A DNA stretch of 64,000 nucleotides from Azomonas macrocytogenes (lineage in GTDB: Bacteria; Pseudomonadota; Gammaproteobacteria; Pseudomonadales; Pseudomonadaceae). The notes below the pieces were generated by a model. That model was not told where the DNA came from. It ran no database searches and saw only the letters and a list, made by a program, of their open reading frames with translations. The position numbers and the translations under genes are program-made. The stretch covers positions 1 to 64,000 of the forward strand of contig NZ_JACHXI010000006.1 in assembly GCF_014191985.1 (NCBI RefSeq), in the 5' to 3' direction. Positions 8,857 to 18,017 of this stretch are shown one piece after another (positions within the stretch are counted from its first letter, which is position 1; every line of letters begins with the position of its first letter).

Positions 8857-10668
8857 ATGCTACAGATAATCGGTTTTCGAAAGACCCTGTTGAGCGCTCT
8901 GGTGGGTGCCTTGGGTATCTGTCAAACCATGGGCGCCACTGCTGAGCCGGGCGTCGCTACAGAGAAGCTGGCACCGATGAAGCAAACCACCAAAGCTCCG
9001 GTATCTGGTCCCGCCTGGTGGAAAGAGGCAGTGGTCTACCAGATTTATCCCCGCTCGTTCAACGACTCGAATGGTGATGGCGTCGGCGATCTGAATGGCA
9101 TCACCGCGAAGCTCGATTATTTGCAGACGCTGGGCGTGGATGTGATCTGGCTGAGCCCGCATTTCGATTCGCCCAACGCCGACAACGGCTATGACATCCG
9201 CGATTATCGCAAGGTAATGGCCGAGTTCGGTAGCATGGATGACTTCGATCGCATGCTCGCCGAGATGAAAAAACGCGGTATGCGCCTGATTATCGATCTG
9301 GTGGTCAACCATACGAGCGACGAGCATCGCTGGTTCGTCGAAAGTCGCAAATCGAAGGATAACCCTTGCCGCGACTACTACATCTGGCGCGATGGCAAGG
9401 ATGGCGGAGCACCGAACAATTACCCATCCTTCTTCGGTGGTTCGGCCTGGGAAAAAGACGAAGCCACCGGGCAGTACTATCTTCACTACTTCGCCAAGAA
9501 GCAGCCCGATCTGAACTGGGAAAACCCCAAGGTCCGCGCCGAAGTCTACGACACCATGCGTTTCTGGCTGGACAAAGGTGTGTCGGGCTTTCGCATGGAC
9601 GTCATCCCGTTCATTTCCAAGCAGGATGGCCTGCCCGATCTACCTGCGGACAGGCTTGGCCATCCCGAATTCGTCTACTCGAACGGGCCGCGTGTCCATC
9701 AATTTCTCCAGGAAATGAATCGCGAGGTTCTCTCGCACTACGACACGATGTCCGTCGGTGAAGCCTTCGGCGTCACCTTCGAGCAGGCGTCGTTGTTCAC
9801 GGACGCCCGCCGCCAAGAGCTCAACATGATTTTTCATTTTGACATTGTTCGGCTCGACCGCGATGGCTGGCGCAAGAAGGACTGGACGCTGCCTCAACTT
9901 AAAGCAGCTTATGTACAAATCGATCGCACGGGTGGTGCTCATGGTTGGAACACCAGTTTCTTGAGCAACCACGACAATCCCCGCGCTGTTTCCCATTTCG
10001 GTGACGACAGTCCCGAATGGCGCACCGTCTCGGCCAAGGCGCTGGCCACGCTGATGCTGACTCAGCGTGCCACGCCGTTTCTTTTCCAGGGCGACGAACT
10101 GGGCATGACCAACTATCCGTTCCGTGGCCTGGAGGATTACGACGATATCGAAGTGAAGGGCGACTGGCATGATTTCGTGGAAAGCGGCAAGGTTCCGGCG
10201 GAGGAATACCTTTCCGATCTACGCCAGACCAGTCGCGACAATGCGCGTACCCCGATGCAATGGAGCAGCGCACCGAATGGTGGTTTCACCACCGGCAAGC
10301 CCTGGCTCGCAGTCAATCCGAATTATGCGCAGATCAACGCGGCGACACAGGTCGACGACCCGGCCTCGGTCTACAACCATCACCGCCGATTGATGGCGCT
10401 GCGGCAGCAGATCCCGGCGCTCATCTATGGCGAATACCGGGATATCGACCCCAACAACCCCAAGGTCTTCGCCTATACGCGCATCCAGGGCGACAAGCGC
10501 TATCTCGTCGCGATCAATTTTACCCATGAGACAGTCGCCTACACGCTTCCGGATGGATTGAAGGTTGCCGCGACGCTGCTGGACAACGGTGCTGCGCAGC
10601 AACCGGCACAGCCCGGCGCTACCCAGCTATCTCTCCAACCCTGGCAGGCGACCATCTACGAGCTTTGA
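8857..10668 (+). CDS. Exported GH13 alpha-glucosidase (oligo-1,6-glucosidase type)
   Basis: The ATG at 8857 gives 603 residues beginning with a signal-peptide-like MLQIIGFRKTLLSALVGALG and is preceded by AAAGG. The GH13 motifs are YQIYPRSFNDSNGDGVGDL, DLVVNHTSDEH, Asp248 (GFRMDVIPF), Glu302 (SVGEAFG) and Asp373 (NHDNPR). FLFQGDELGMTNYPF and the C-terminal beta-domain resemble oligo-1,6-glucosidase/trehalose-6-phosphate hydrolase relatives. With the preceding gene it forms a pair of exported, only moderately similar enzymes that probably split different alpha-linkages of the same oligosaccharides. Confidence 0.88.
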   Translation: MLQIIGFRKTLLSALVGALGICQTMGATAEPGVATEKLAPMKQTTKAPVSGPAWWKEAVVYQIYPRSFNDSNGDGVGDLNGITAKLDYLQTLGVDVIWLSPHFDSPNADNGYDIRDYRKVMAEFGSMDDFDRMLAEMKKRGMRLIIDLVVNHTSDEHRWFVESRKSKDNPCRDYYIWRDGKDGGAPNNYPSFFGGSAWEKDEATGQYYLHYFAKKQPDLNWENPKVRAEVYDTMRFWLDKGVSGFRMDVIPFISKQDGLPDLPADRLGHPEFVYSNGPRVHQFLQEMNREVLSHYDTMSVGEAFGVTFEQASLFTDARRQELNMIFHFDIVRLDRDGWRKKDWTLPQLKAAYVQIDRTGGAHGWNTSFLSNHDNPRAVSHFGDDSPEWRTVSAKALATLMLTQRATPFLFQGDELGMTNYPFRGLEDYDDIEVKGDWHDFVESGKVPAEEYLSDLRQTSRDNARTPMQWSSAPNGGFTTGKPWLAVNPNYAQINAATQVDDPASVYNHHRRLMALRQQIPALIYGEYRDIDPNNPKVFAYTRIQGDKRYLVAINFTHETVAYTLPDGLKVAATLLDNGAAQQPAQPGATQLSLQPWQATIYEL

Positions 10669-10735
10669 GTTCGTAGCATGGCTGGACGGGCGATGCGATT
10701 GTGGCGGTGAAAGGGATGGGTACCGGGTTTTCCGG

Positions 10736-11911
10736 TCAATCGGCCGCAGCAACCCGGAATGCTGGGCTGTCATGGGTGTCGGTCCGGCTGCCAGCCAGGC
10801 CTCCTGAATGGAACATGCGGTCTTCGGCGCGCATGGCATGGGCGGGCGTGGTGCGTTCCGCGAGCATCCGTTCGAGCGGTGCCAGGGCGGCGACCGCACG
10901 GGCATTACCAACCCGGTCGAGGGCGTTGCACGCAGCTTCCAGCACCGTGCGGGCACCGGCATGGATATCGTCGTCAGCGAAGCCGGTGAGCGCCGCACGC
11001 TGGTACAGCGCCACATTGGATACTTCGCTGCGGCCTCGCAGGGTTTTGCTCAGGCACATGCCGACCAGCAGGTAACTGCAGGCTGTGAGCAGCTCCACCG
11101 AGGGCATGGCATCGAAGGCCTTGAATTCGATGCGCCCGGCTTCTCGCGCCAGACGGGCCGGGCGGACCAGCACGGAGTAATCAGCCATGATCGGCAATTC
11201 TTCCGGTTCGAGAAACAGCTTGACTGCGGGACGGATCTCGCAGCGCATCCAGGTGCGCCGCGACAGGCCGTGCCAGGGTGCGCCGGCGAAAAATGGCGAA
11301 CCAAAGCTGAATGGCACGATATAGGGGGCGTAGTAGTTGAGTTTGCGAGCGGCATCCAGGTTGTGCCACATGTCCCACTCGGGCAGTGAGAGGTTGATGT
11401 CCGGGCCGTAAGTCAGGGTGGAAATGTCGGTGCCGTCGTATTCATGATCTTCGGCGCGCAGCTTCTTCTCGAAATCGTTGAGGGGTGGTGAGTAGTCGTA
11501 GCTTGCCCGCAGTGGGTTGAGTGCCGTGATGGCCAGGCCGAATCCGTGCAGTTCCAGGCGCTGGGCAAGTTGCCTCTCGATTTCGAGCAGGCGGGCGACA
11601 GCCGCTTCGACGCTGTCTTCAGGTGGCGTGCGGATTTCCACGCCTTTCACCGCGAAGGTGTTGAAACTGCCATCGGCGTGAAAGCGCTCATCACCCTCGA
11701 TGTACCAATAGCCGCTGCGCACGCCCATGTCGCCGGTGGCCAACTGGCCGTCTTCGCGACCGGGCTTGTCTTCCAGGATCTGACTGATGTGTGTGAAATC
11801 GAGGTTGGTGAAATCGCGCAGGCAACCGGCTTGCGGGCCATGGCGATCGACCAGCATATATTCGAATTCGATACCGCACTTTACCGGGGGCATGGTAACG
11901 AGATCAGTCAT
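10736..11911 (-). CDS. GCS2-family carboxylate-amine ligase
   Basis: The 391-residue protein matches the YbdK/GCS2 glutamate-cysteine ligase family: CGIEFEYMLVD at the N-terminus, HADGSFNTFAVKGVEIRTPP near residue 80-100, and NYYAPYIVPFSFGSPFFAG and WMRCEIRPAVK in the middle. Family members use ATP to couple a carboxylate to an amine; the substrate here is unknown. AAGGAAA lies upstream of the ATG at 11911. It is the last gene of a tight five-gene operon and starts 11 bp after the nitroreductase stop, so it may modify a small molecule handled by that operon rather than make glutathione. Confidence 0.75.
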   Translation of the reverse strand: MTDLVTMPPVKCGIEFEYMLVDRHGPQAGCLRDFTNLDFTHISQILEDKPGREDGQLATGDMGVRSGYWYIEGDERFHADGSFNTFAVKGVEIRTPPEDSVEAAVARLLEIERQLAQRLELHGFGLAITALNPLRASYDYSPPLNDFEKKLRAEDHEYDGTDISTLTYGPDINLSLPEWDMWHNLDAARKLNYYAPYIVPFSFGSPFFAGAPWHGLSRRTWMRCEIRPAVKLFLEPEELPIMADYSVLVRPARLAREAGRIEFKAFDAMPSVELLTACSYLLVGMCLSKTLRGRSEVSNVALYQRAALTGFADDDIHAGARTVLEAACNALDRVGNARAVAALAPLERMLAERTTPAHAMRAEDRMFHSGGLAGSRTDTHDSPAFRVAAAD

Positions 11912-11922
11912 CGTGCGTTTCC

Positions 11923-12516
11923 TTACACCCACGTTACATAGTCGTGCGGATTCTCGACGGGAAGCCGTCCCGATTCCGCATGTGCCGGTGTACCGAGATA
12001 GAGAAAGCCGACGATGCGCTCGTGTTCGCCCAGCGCCAGCTCGCGGTGGAGCACTTCATCGTACATCAGCCAGCCGGAGCGCCATACGCCGCCGTAGCCG
12101 AGTGCGCGGGCGGCCATCTGCATCATCAGTACGGTACTGCCGGCACAGAGTTCCTGGTCGAACGGCGGTACCGTGTTGTTTGGTTTCAGGCTGGCGACCA
12201 CGGTGATCAGCAGTGGCGCCCGATGCGGCATGCGTGGCGCCCGATCGATGATTGTCGCGTCTTTGCCGGCGGCGATGGCGGCACGCTGCATGGCCTGGCC
12301 GAGCCGATCCAGCCCTTCGTCCTGGGCGATCAGAAAGCGAAACGGCCGCAGGCGCAGGAAGTCCGGTGCGCGCAACGCCGCCTGCAGAATCAGTTGCAGC
12401 TCGGCTTCGTTCGGTCCGGGAGCTCGCACCTTGTGACAGGAGTGGCGCCCGAGCAGGAACGCCAGCACCGGGTTGTCCCGTATGCTGCCTGGCTCAGCGG
12501 CATTCAGTTCGGCCAT
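11923..12516 (-). CDS. Nitroreductase-family FMN oxidoreductase
   Basis: This 197-residue protein resembles the YdjA-type nitroreductases. RHSCHKV near residue 24 is the usual FMN phosphate-binding region, ALRAPDFLRLRPFRFLI follows, and GYGGVWRSGWLM and GFLYLGTP form the C-terminal FMN contacts. Such enzymes transfer electrons from NAD(P)H to small organic substrates. Its start overlaps the ATPase gene by 13 bp, which implies translational coupling within the five-gene operon. The substrate cannot be deduced. Confidence 0.8.
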   Translation of the reverse strand: MAELNAAEPGSIRDNPVLAFLLGRHSCHKVRAPGPNEAELQLILQAALRAPDFLRLRPFRFLIAQDEGLDRLGQAMQRAAIAAGKDATIIDRAPRMPHRAPLLITVVASLKPNNTVPPFDQELCAGSTVLMMQMAARALGYGGVWRSGWLMYDEVLHRELALGEHERIVGFLYLGTPAHAESGRLPVENPHDYVTWV

Positions 12517-13520
12517 GCAATGTCCTCTTCGATGCGCTGTCCGCCGCGCAAGCGCTCGCGGATGTCCATCAATGTCGCGTCGATACGTTCGATATGACGT
12601 AGATTCTGCCGTTCACGTTCACTGGTCTCGATCACTTCGGCGATGCCGCCGTTGCGGATCACCAGCCGGCGCGAACCGCGCAGCGCCAGGAGCGGGTCAT
12701 GGGTGGAAATCAGGACGATCTTCTCGCCACGGGTCAATAATTCAAGTGCCTGGCGGCGGTCGACCCCGGCGTTCTCGATTTCATCGATCAGCACGACTGG
12801 CGAGGCCGATAGCAGCGCGGCGTCGGCGATCATCAGTGCACGGGTCTGTCCACCGGACAGTTGGGTGACTGACACATCGGCGGAGAATTTTTCGCCGGTC
12901 AGGGCATTGGCGCAAGCAATCACGGTGTCCGCCATCTGCTCCGGCGCACTGACCAGGCGGCAGTGCGCGTGCATGGCGATCAACTCGCGCACGCTCAGAT
13001 CGACGACGAAATTCATGTTCTGTGAGAGTTGTGCAACCAGCTTGCGATCAGGGGCATAACGCCGATCGTCGTCCGGCTCGGTGCCGTTGATCAGCACGCG
13101 TCGGCCAGTCGGCGTATCGCCCTGGGCCAGGCATTCAATATCGCCCAGCAGGCGGCTTTTGCCGGAGCCGGTCGGGCCGACGATGCAGACGATCTCACCG
13201 GCACGGAACGTCAGTTCGAGGTTTTCCGCCCGCCCGCTCTTGTCGCGACCGCCGATCAGCGTGACGCTGTCGATGCGCTCTGCGTGACGATCCGCCATGA
13301 GTTGGACTTCAGCCACCAGACGCTGCAGGTGATCGAGTATCTGCCCGCGCTCCATCCCGGCATCGAACAGTGCCTCGTCGGGCAGTTCGGCCAGCCATTG
13401 GCTAAGGCTGATGTGCTCGTCGGGCGCTGAAAATCCCAGCGCGGTGACAAAGTCGGCCACCATCGGGTGTTGTTCCAGCACCGTGGTAAGTGGCTGTTTG
13501 CCAAGCTCCAGTGCCTTCAT
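12504..13520 (-). CDS. Soluble ABC-type ATPase with an extra N-terminal domain
   Basis: The 338-residue protein has a complete ABC ATPase module: Walker A GPTGSGKS (115-122), signature LSGGQ (221-225), Walker B VVLIDEIEN (242-250) and the H-loop STHD (272-275). Residues 1-80 form an added helical region with EQHPMVADFVTALGF, which looks like a DUF1858-type segment. Walker B is followed by EIENAG rather than the usual EPT seen in importers. No permease gene is present in the operon, so transport is doubtful; ATP-driven loading or remodelling of a partner is an alternative. The ATG overlaps the GTPase stop by 4 bp. Confidence 0.75.
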   Translation of the reverse strand: MKALELGKQPLTTVLEQHPMVADFVTALGFSAPDEHISLSQWLAELPDEALFDAGMERGQILDHLQRLVAEVQLMADRHAERIDSVTLIGGRDKSGRAENLELTFRAGEIVCIVGPTGSGKSRLLGDIECLAQGDTPTGRRVLINGTEPDDDRRYAPDRKLVAQLSQNMNFVVDLSVRELIAMHAHCRLVSAPEQMADTVIACANALTGEKFSADVSVTQLSGGQTRALMIADAALLSASPVVLIDEIENAGVDRRQALELLTRGEKIVLISTHDPLLALRGSRRLVIRNGGIAEVIETSERERQNLRHIERIDATLMDIRERLRGGQRIEEDIAWPN

Positions 13521-14221
13521 CGAGGCGTCTCCAGGTCGACAAAGCGCATCTTTTTCACATTGCCGCGCTGATGGGTTTCACCGATGCAGGTCTCGCCAAC
13601 GCAATAGGGGCAAACGGCCGCCGGCATCGAGAAGCGCAGGCGGCTGCCATCCAGGCTCTCGGTCGTCTCGGCAGCACGCAGGTGGCGGACGATATCGGTG
13701 GCGCCTTGCCCGGTGATGCCATTGCAGAACAGCGCCCGCGCACCGGGATTGGCCAGGCGGACATGGAAAGCGAACACCTCACGCTCGACCTGGGAAACAA
13801 TGTCGCCCTTGGTGATGACCACCACGTCGGCCAGGCGCAGCATCGGCCCGATTTTCTTGGGCGTGTGTACGCCGGCCAGGGCATCGACCACGCAGACGGC
13901 CAGCACGCCATCGATATGCGGCGAGCAGCGATTGCATAATCCGGCACTCTCGCTGATCAGTACATCCAGCGCCTGGCGTGCGCCCCAGGCCAGGCAGTCC
14001 TCGATGTTGGAAACGAAGTAGTGGTCCGGACACAACGAGCCGGCCAGGCCGACGGCCACTGGAATATCCTTCTGGGCATAAAGCTTGTCGTCGGAGGTCG
14101 ATAGCGCGTCGAATTTGGCCACGCCGACTTTGCGGCCCTCCTGGCGCAGCAGTTCGGCCACGCGCAGGATGACCGAAGTCTTGCCGACGGAGGGCGAGCC
14201 CGCCACGGTAATCAGTTGCAT
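13517..14221 (-). CDS. HypB/UreG-like P-loop GTPase with Cys/His motif
   Basis: This 234-residue protein starts with a P-loop, GSPSVGKT (8-15), and carries ESAGLCNRCSPH (91-102) and TKGD (138-141), a layout close to SIMIBI metallochaperone GTPases such as HypB and UreG. The C-terminal part has Cys204, Cys207, Cys212 and His217 (CPYCVGETCIGETH), a plausible metal or Fe-S site. Six further Cys residues (64, 76, 96, 99, 110, 166) are scattered through the protein. It is coupled to the upstream binding-protein-like gene (10-bp overlap) and the downstream ATPase (4-bp overlap). The likely role is delivery of a metal or cofactor; the target is unknown, since no hydrogenase or urease gene is near. 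Confidence 0.7.
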   Translation of the reverse strand: MQLITVAGSPSVGKTSVILRVAELLRQEGRKVGVAKFDALSTSDDKLYAQKDIPVAVGLAGSLCPDHYFVSNIEDCLAWGARQALDVLISESAGLCNRCSPHIDGVLAVCVVDALAGVHTPKKIGPMLRLADVVVITKGDIVSQVEREVFAFHVRLANPGARALFCNGITGQGATDIVRHLRAAETTESLDGSRLRFSMPAAVCPYCVGETCIGETHQRGNVKKMRFVDLETPR

Positions 14222-15279
14222 GCCTGTACTCCTTGCTGGCCGTGGCCGGCAGCGAAGAACAACTCCGCCGCCAGGCGCTCCTCGGCGGCGAAATCCCGAT
14301 GACGAAAGAATTCCCAGCCCGGCCACTTGAGCCGTGCGCCAGCAGGGAAAGCGTTTTTCGCCGCGGCATTCACCGGTGGATAGCAATTGCGCGTCAGTAC
14401 CGCGCCGAGTTCCGGGCCGGTGAGGTAGTCCACCAACGGCGCCAATCGCTCCTGCGCGCGTGCCTGGGCGAGAAAACCGATGGGCATGGCCAGTGCGCCG
14501 TCTTCCGGCCAGATTACCTGGGTGCGCTCGCGACGCGGGCAAAGTTCGGCCTGCAGCCAGGGCAGGATGGCGATGGTACCAACGTCGCGGCTGTTGGAAC
14601 CGGCCTGGGTTGCGGTACGCACGTTGTGCTGCAGGTGGCGGACATTGGCGGCGAAGGCTTGCAATCCGGCCTGGCCAAACTCGCGATAGAGCATCAGCAG
14701 CAGGTAGGCGTTGTAATCCTGATAGGGCACCTGTGCATTCGGTCGCCAGCCGCCGAAGACGATTTCGCCAGCCCAGCACGGGTCGAGCAGATCGCTCCAT
14801 ACCCGAGGTTGCGGGCGACCTTTCAGGCGTCGCTGGTCCACCAGCCAGACGAAGGGAATCACCGAGAATACGCGAAACACCCCGAGCGGATCGGCGATAC
14901 CGGCCTCGATGCAGGCCGGATGCAGCTCCGGTAACGGCCGGGTAGCGGCGTCCGGCTGGTAATGCGCCAGCAGGCGCGGGTCCAGTACATCATGGTAGAT
15001 GGTGGAGACCAGCATGCCCGGCAACCGGGCGGGGTCGGTTTCATCTGCCAGGGTATCGAACGGGCTATACCATTCACCGCCACCCAGGCAGCAGCAGTTC
15101 AGGGTTTCCCCGGTCGCCGTGCGATTCGCCGCCACGGTGCGGTCGATGCCGACCTTGAACGGTCGGCGCAATGGGATCGGCATGCGTCCCAGCAGATCCA
15201 GAGCGCCCAGTTCATCGGGGGCCGGTAGGTCGTGATGGCGACCAGGGTCGTATACGGTTTGCGGGTAAGCTCGAGTCAC
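14212..15279 (-). CDS. Periplasmic-binding-protein-like protein without signal peptide
   Basis: This 355-residue protein starts at GTG (15279), supported by GAGGAGGG upstream. Segments such as WSDLLDPCWAGEIVFGG and GTIAILPWLQAELCP resemble the class II binding-protein fold of iron/thiamine-type ABC systems. There is no N-terminal signal peptide, so it should be cytoplasmic. A triple cysteine (NCCCLGGGEWYSPFD, Cys62-64) is striking and may bind metal. It is the first gene of the five-gene operon with a P-loop GTPase, an ABC ATPase, a nitroreductase and a GCS2 ligase. The function is unknown; the fold assignment is by eye only. Confidence 0.6.
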   Translation of the reverse strand: MTRAYPQTVYDPGRHHDLPAPDELGALDLLGRMPIPLRRPFKVGIDRTVAANRTATGETLNCCCLGGGEWYSPFDTLADETDPARLPGMLVSTIYHDVLDPRLLAHYQPDAATRPLPELHPACIEAGIADPLGVFRVFSVIPFVWLVDQRRLKGRPQPRVWSDLLDPCWAGEIVFGGWRPNAQVPYQDYNAYLLLMLYREFGQAGLQAFAANVRHLQHNVRTATQAGSNSRDVGTIAILPWLQAELCPRRERTQVIWPEDGALAMPIGFLAQARAQERLAPLVDYLTGPELGAVLTRNCYPPVNAAAKNAFPAGARLKWPGWEFFRHRDFAAEERLAAELFFAAGHGQQGVQACN

Positions 15280-15623
15280 GCTGCCCTCCTCGTTCCGGCC
15301 GAAGCTGTTGTTCGTATGGTTTAGGTGCGAGATTCGGGCCAGCTTGCGGCGAAGGAGGCTTCAAGCTCGCCATGGCGGGACTGTCCGCCATCCAGGTGAT
15401 TCTCGAATCGGCCAGCGAGAAGTTCCGGAAGGTACATTTAGACGCCGATGAAGTACTTCGACGAACCCTCTGGTGTGCTGTTTGTCGCGTCAGTCCGTGC
15501 CGTAAAACCCTGGCGACAGCTCTGCGCGGTGCTAGGGATGGATCTGGCACGCCGCTGGCATCGCCAACGTCGACAAGAAGCGGGCGTCGCCCCTTCACGC
15601 ACTTAGCGACAAGGACTCATTCC
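15280..15623. other. Intergenic region upstream of the five-gene operon
   Basis: These 344 bp separate the GTG of the operon's first gene from a small gene on the opposite strand. I see no convincing coding frame. The segment presumably carries the operon promoter, but I could not identify a clear -35/-10 or -24/-12 element. Confidence 0.4.
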
Positions 15624-15869
15624 ATGAAGACGCGCGGCATCGTCAATGCTACTCGCCGCTTGATCGGCGCTCGCAAACTGGGGAGTAACGCCCTGACCGC
15701 CAAGGCTGAAGAGGAGGCCCGGCACATCCTGACCCAGGCGTTGGTCTGGATCGAGCGCAGCAAGGAGAAACCGGCTGCTGACCAGGCGGCTGAAGACAAT
15801 CGCCGGTCCATTGCCGAGGCGGTCCAGATTCTGCAGAAGACCTTGCTGGAAGAGGCTGCCGGACACTGA
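15624..15869 (+). CDS. Small charged helical protein, unknown
   Basis: An ATG with AAGGA upstream opens an 81-residue protein rich in Ala, Lys, Glu and Arg. It begins MKTRGIVNATRRLIGARKLG and continues as an apparently all-helical chain (EEARHILTQALVWIERSKEK). It has no signal peptide, membrane segment or Cys. It is divergent from the unknown five-gene operon. I do not recognise a family. Confidence 0.5.
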   Translation: MKTRGIVNATRRLIGARKLGSNALTAKAEEEARHILTQALVWIERSKEKPAADQAAEDNRRSIAEAVQILQKTLLEEAAGH

Positions 15870-16255
15870 AAAGAGTTTACCGGACCAGCTATCACCGCTG
15901 TGTCGGCAGGCCGTTGATCTTCAGTTGTTTGTCGCGGTGTGCCGCAATTGTCCGATAGTGTTTGAGCAGGACAAAGGCATTTGGCGCCATATACTGGTAT
16001 TGGTACCAGCCTTTGTCCAGATCGATTCACCGCTATTCTTTAATATGGCAATCAATCTCGTGCCCATGGACATTCCATTTAGCCCTGCTCGAATTTCCTG
16101 AACCACTTCTTTCTCCTCGATCAAGTCGTCTCTTTCAAGAGCGGGAACCCCTGTAAAGGTGAGGCGATTCAGTTTCTGTCGGCCCTATGGCATAGTCCGC
16201 TCCTTTTTTTATGCGTGGAGCAATCCCGGCGCCAGGCGCGGCAATCGAGAAACTC
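15870..16255. other. Intergenic region without recognisable gene
   Basis: This 386-bp spacer lies between the small helical gene and the frameshifted phosphoethanolamine transferase. It contains an AT-richer part around 15990-16060 but no open frame with a ribosome site, and no clear terminator hairpin. Confidence 0.35.
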
Positions 16256-18017
16256 ATGACAATAATGAAATCTGCACTCGCCAGGCGTACCGGCACCGAT
16301 TGGGCCGGGTTTGGCTGGATGTTTCTGTTTTTCTGGTACTTCTCCGGGGTTACCCAGACGCTGATTGCGTTTTCAGGGGTTGCCGGGTTTCAAGGTTTGC
16401 GCCAAGCCTCGATGGCCAGCGCCCTGTGGCTGATACCGCTATTGTTGTTTCCAGCGCGGACGAAGCTGCTCGCCGGGATGATCGGTACACTCCTCTGGCT
16501 ATGCTCCCTGGCTGGCTTTGGCTATTTCCTGGTATATGGCCAGGAGTTTTCCCAGAGCGTCATCTTCATCATGTTCGAGTCGAATGTGAGCGAAGCGACC
16601 GAGTATCTGGAGCATTACTTCTCCTGGTCGATAGTGTTCGCTGCCGTCGCCTACGGTTTTGGCGGATGGCTGCTGTGGCGCAAGGTACGCCCGGTCTATC
16701 TGCCACGTCAGACGGCACGCGTGGCCTGCTTGCTGCCTGTTTGTCCTGTCGATGGGTTACGAAGCGACGCGCCAGTACTTCAAGCGCCCGGATCTACAGA
16801 CGGCTATCGATGAATTCGAAGAGAACATCGAGGCGGCCTCGCCCTGGCAGTTATTGGTTGGCTATCACCAATATCGCCGGCAACTGGAAAACATGGAAGG
16901 CCTGCTGGCCAGCCAGGAGCGAATTCCGCCGCTGGAGCATCTGGTCGATGCCCATGCCGGACAGCCAGCGACCCTGGTGCTGGTTATCGGTGAATCGACC
17001 AACCGCCAGCGCCAGAGCCTCTATGGTTATCCACGGCCGACTACGCCCAATCTCGACAAGATGCGTAGTGAGTTGCAGGTGTTCGATAACGTGGTCACCC
17101 CACGTCCTTACACTATCGAAGCGCTGGAGCAGGTGCTGACCTTCGCCGATCAGGAGCATCCCGACCTCTATCTGACCACCCCATCGCTGATCAGTCTGAT
17201 GAAACAGGCCGGTTACAAGACCTACTGGATCACCAATCAGCAGACCATTACCAAGCGCAATACCATGCTCACCACTTTTTCCAAGCAAGCGGATGAGCAG
17301 TTCTATCTGAATAACAACCGCGATCAGAATCTCACCAGTAAATACGATGGCGACGTGTTCGAACCCTTCGCCCAGTTACTGGCCGAGGATGCACCACGCA
17401 AATTCGTGATAGTGCATCTGCTGGGTACCCACATGCGCTACCACTATCGCTATCCAGAAGAATTTAACCGCTTCACTGATCGCACTGGCGTGCCGGCCAA
17501 CGTCACTGATGACCAGTTGCCGACTTACAACAGTTATGACAATGCCGTGCTGTACAACGATTATGTGGTTTCTTCGTTAATTGAACGCTTGCGCGCCACT
17601 GATCCCAACGGCTTTTTGCTGTATCTGTCCGATCACGGCGAGGCGGTGTTCGACGCCGCCAATCCCGACATACTCGGGCGTAACGAAGAGGCGCCGACCG
17701 GGCCGATGTACACAGTGCCTTTCATCGTCTGGAGTTCGCCAAGATGGCAGGCGCAACAGGCCTGGGATTTCAGCGCCAGTCTGCACCGTCCTTATAGTAG
17801 CTCGCACTTCATCCACACCTGGGCGGATCTGGCCGGTCTGCGCTTCGACGAATTCGACCCGAGCAAGAGTCTGGTGAACGCCGAATTCAAAGCGCGGCCG
17901 TTGCTGATAGGCAATCCTCAACATCCGAAGAGTCTGATCGATTTCAGCCTGATCAAGCCGAAGAAGCCTAAAGAGCTTGTTCAACAAAAGCGGGAAACTG
18001 AAGATCGGACGCTGTAG
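16256..18017 (+). pseudogene. Phosphoethanolamine transferase (CptA/EptA type), frameshifted
   Basis: The N-terminal part, from the ATG at 16256, has the membrane helices of the family. The rest, read in another frame, has the sulfatase-like catalytic domain: LVIGESTNRQRQSLYGYPRPT (nucleophile Thr region), HLLGTHMRYHYRYP and YLSDHGEAVFD. The two parts join if one C is removed from the CC at 16736-16737, which restores ACLLLFVLSMGYEATRQY and a protein of about 586 residues, the normal CptA size. The enzyme would add phosphoethanolamine to lipopolysaccharide in the periplasm. The shift is either a true disrupting mutation or a sequencing error; everything downstream of it is intact, which favours a recent event or an error. 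Confidence 0.8.

Noticed and set aside
12504..15279. Reading the binding-protein-like gene, GTPase and ATPase as a classical ABC importer
   Set aside because: The binding-protein-like product has no signal peptide and there is no permease gene in the operon.
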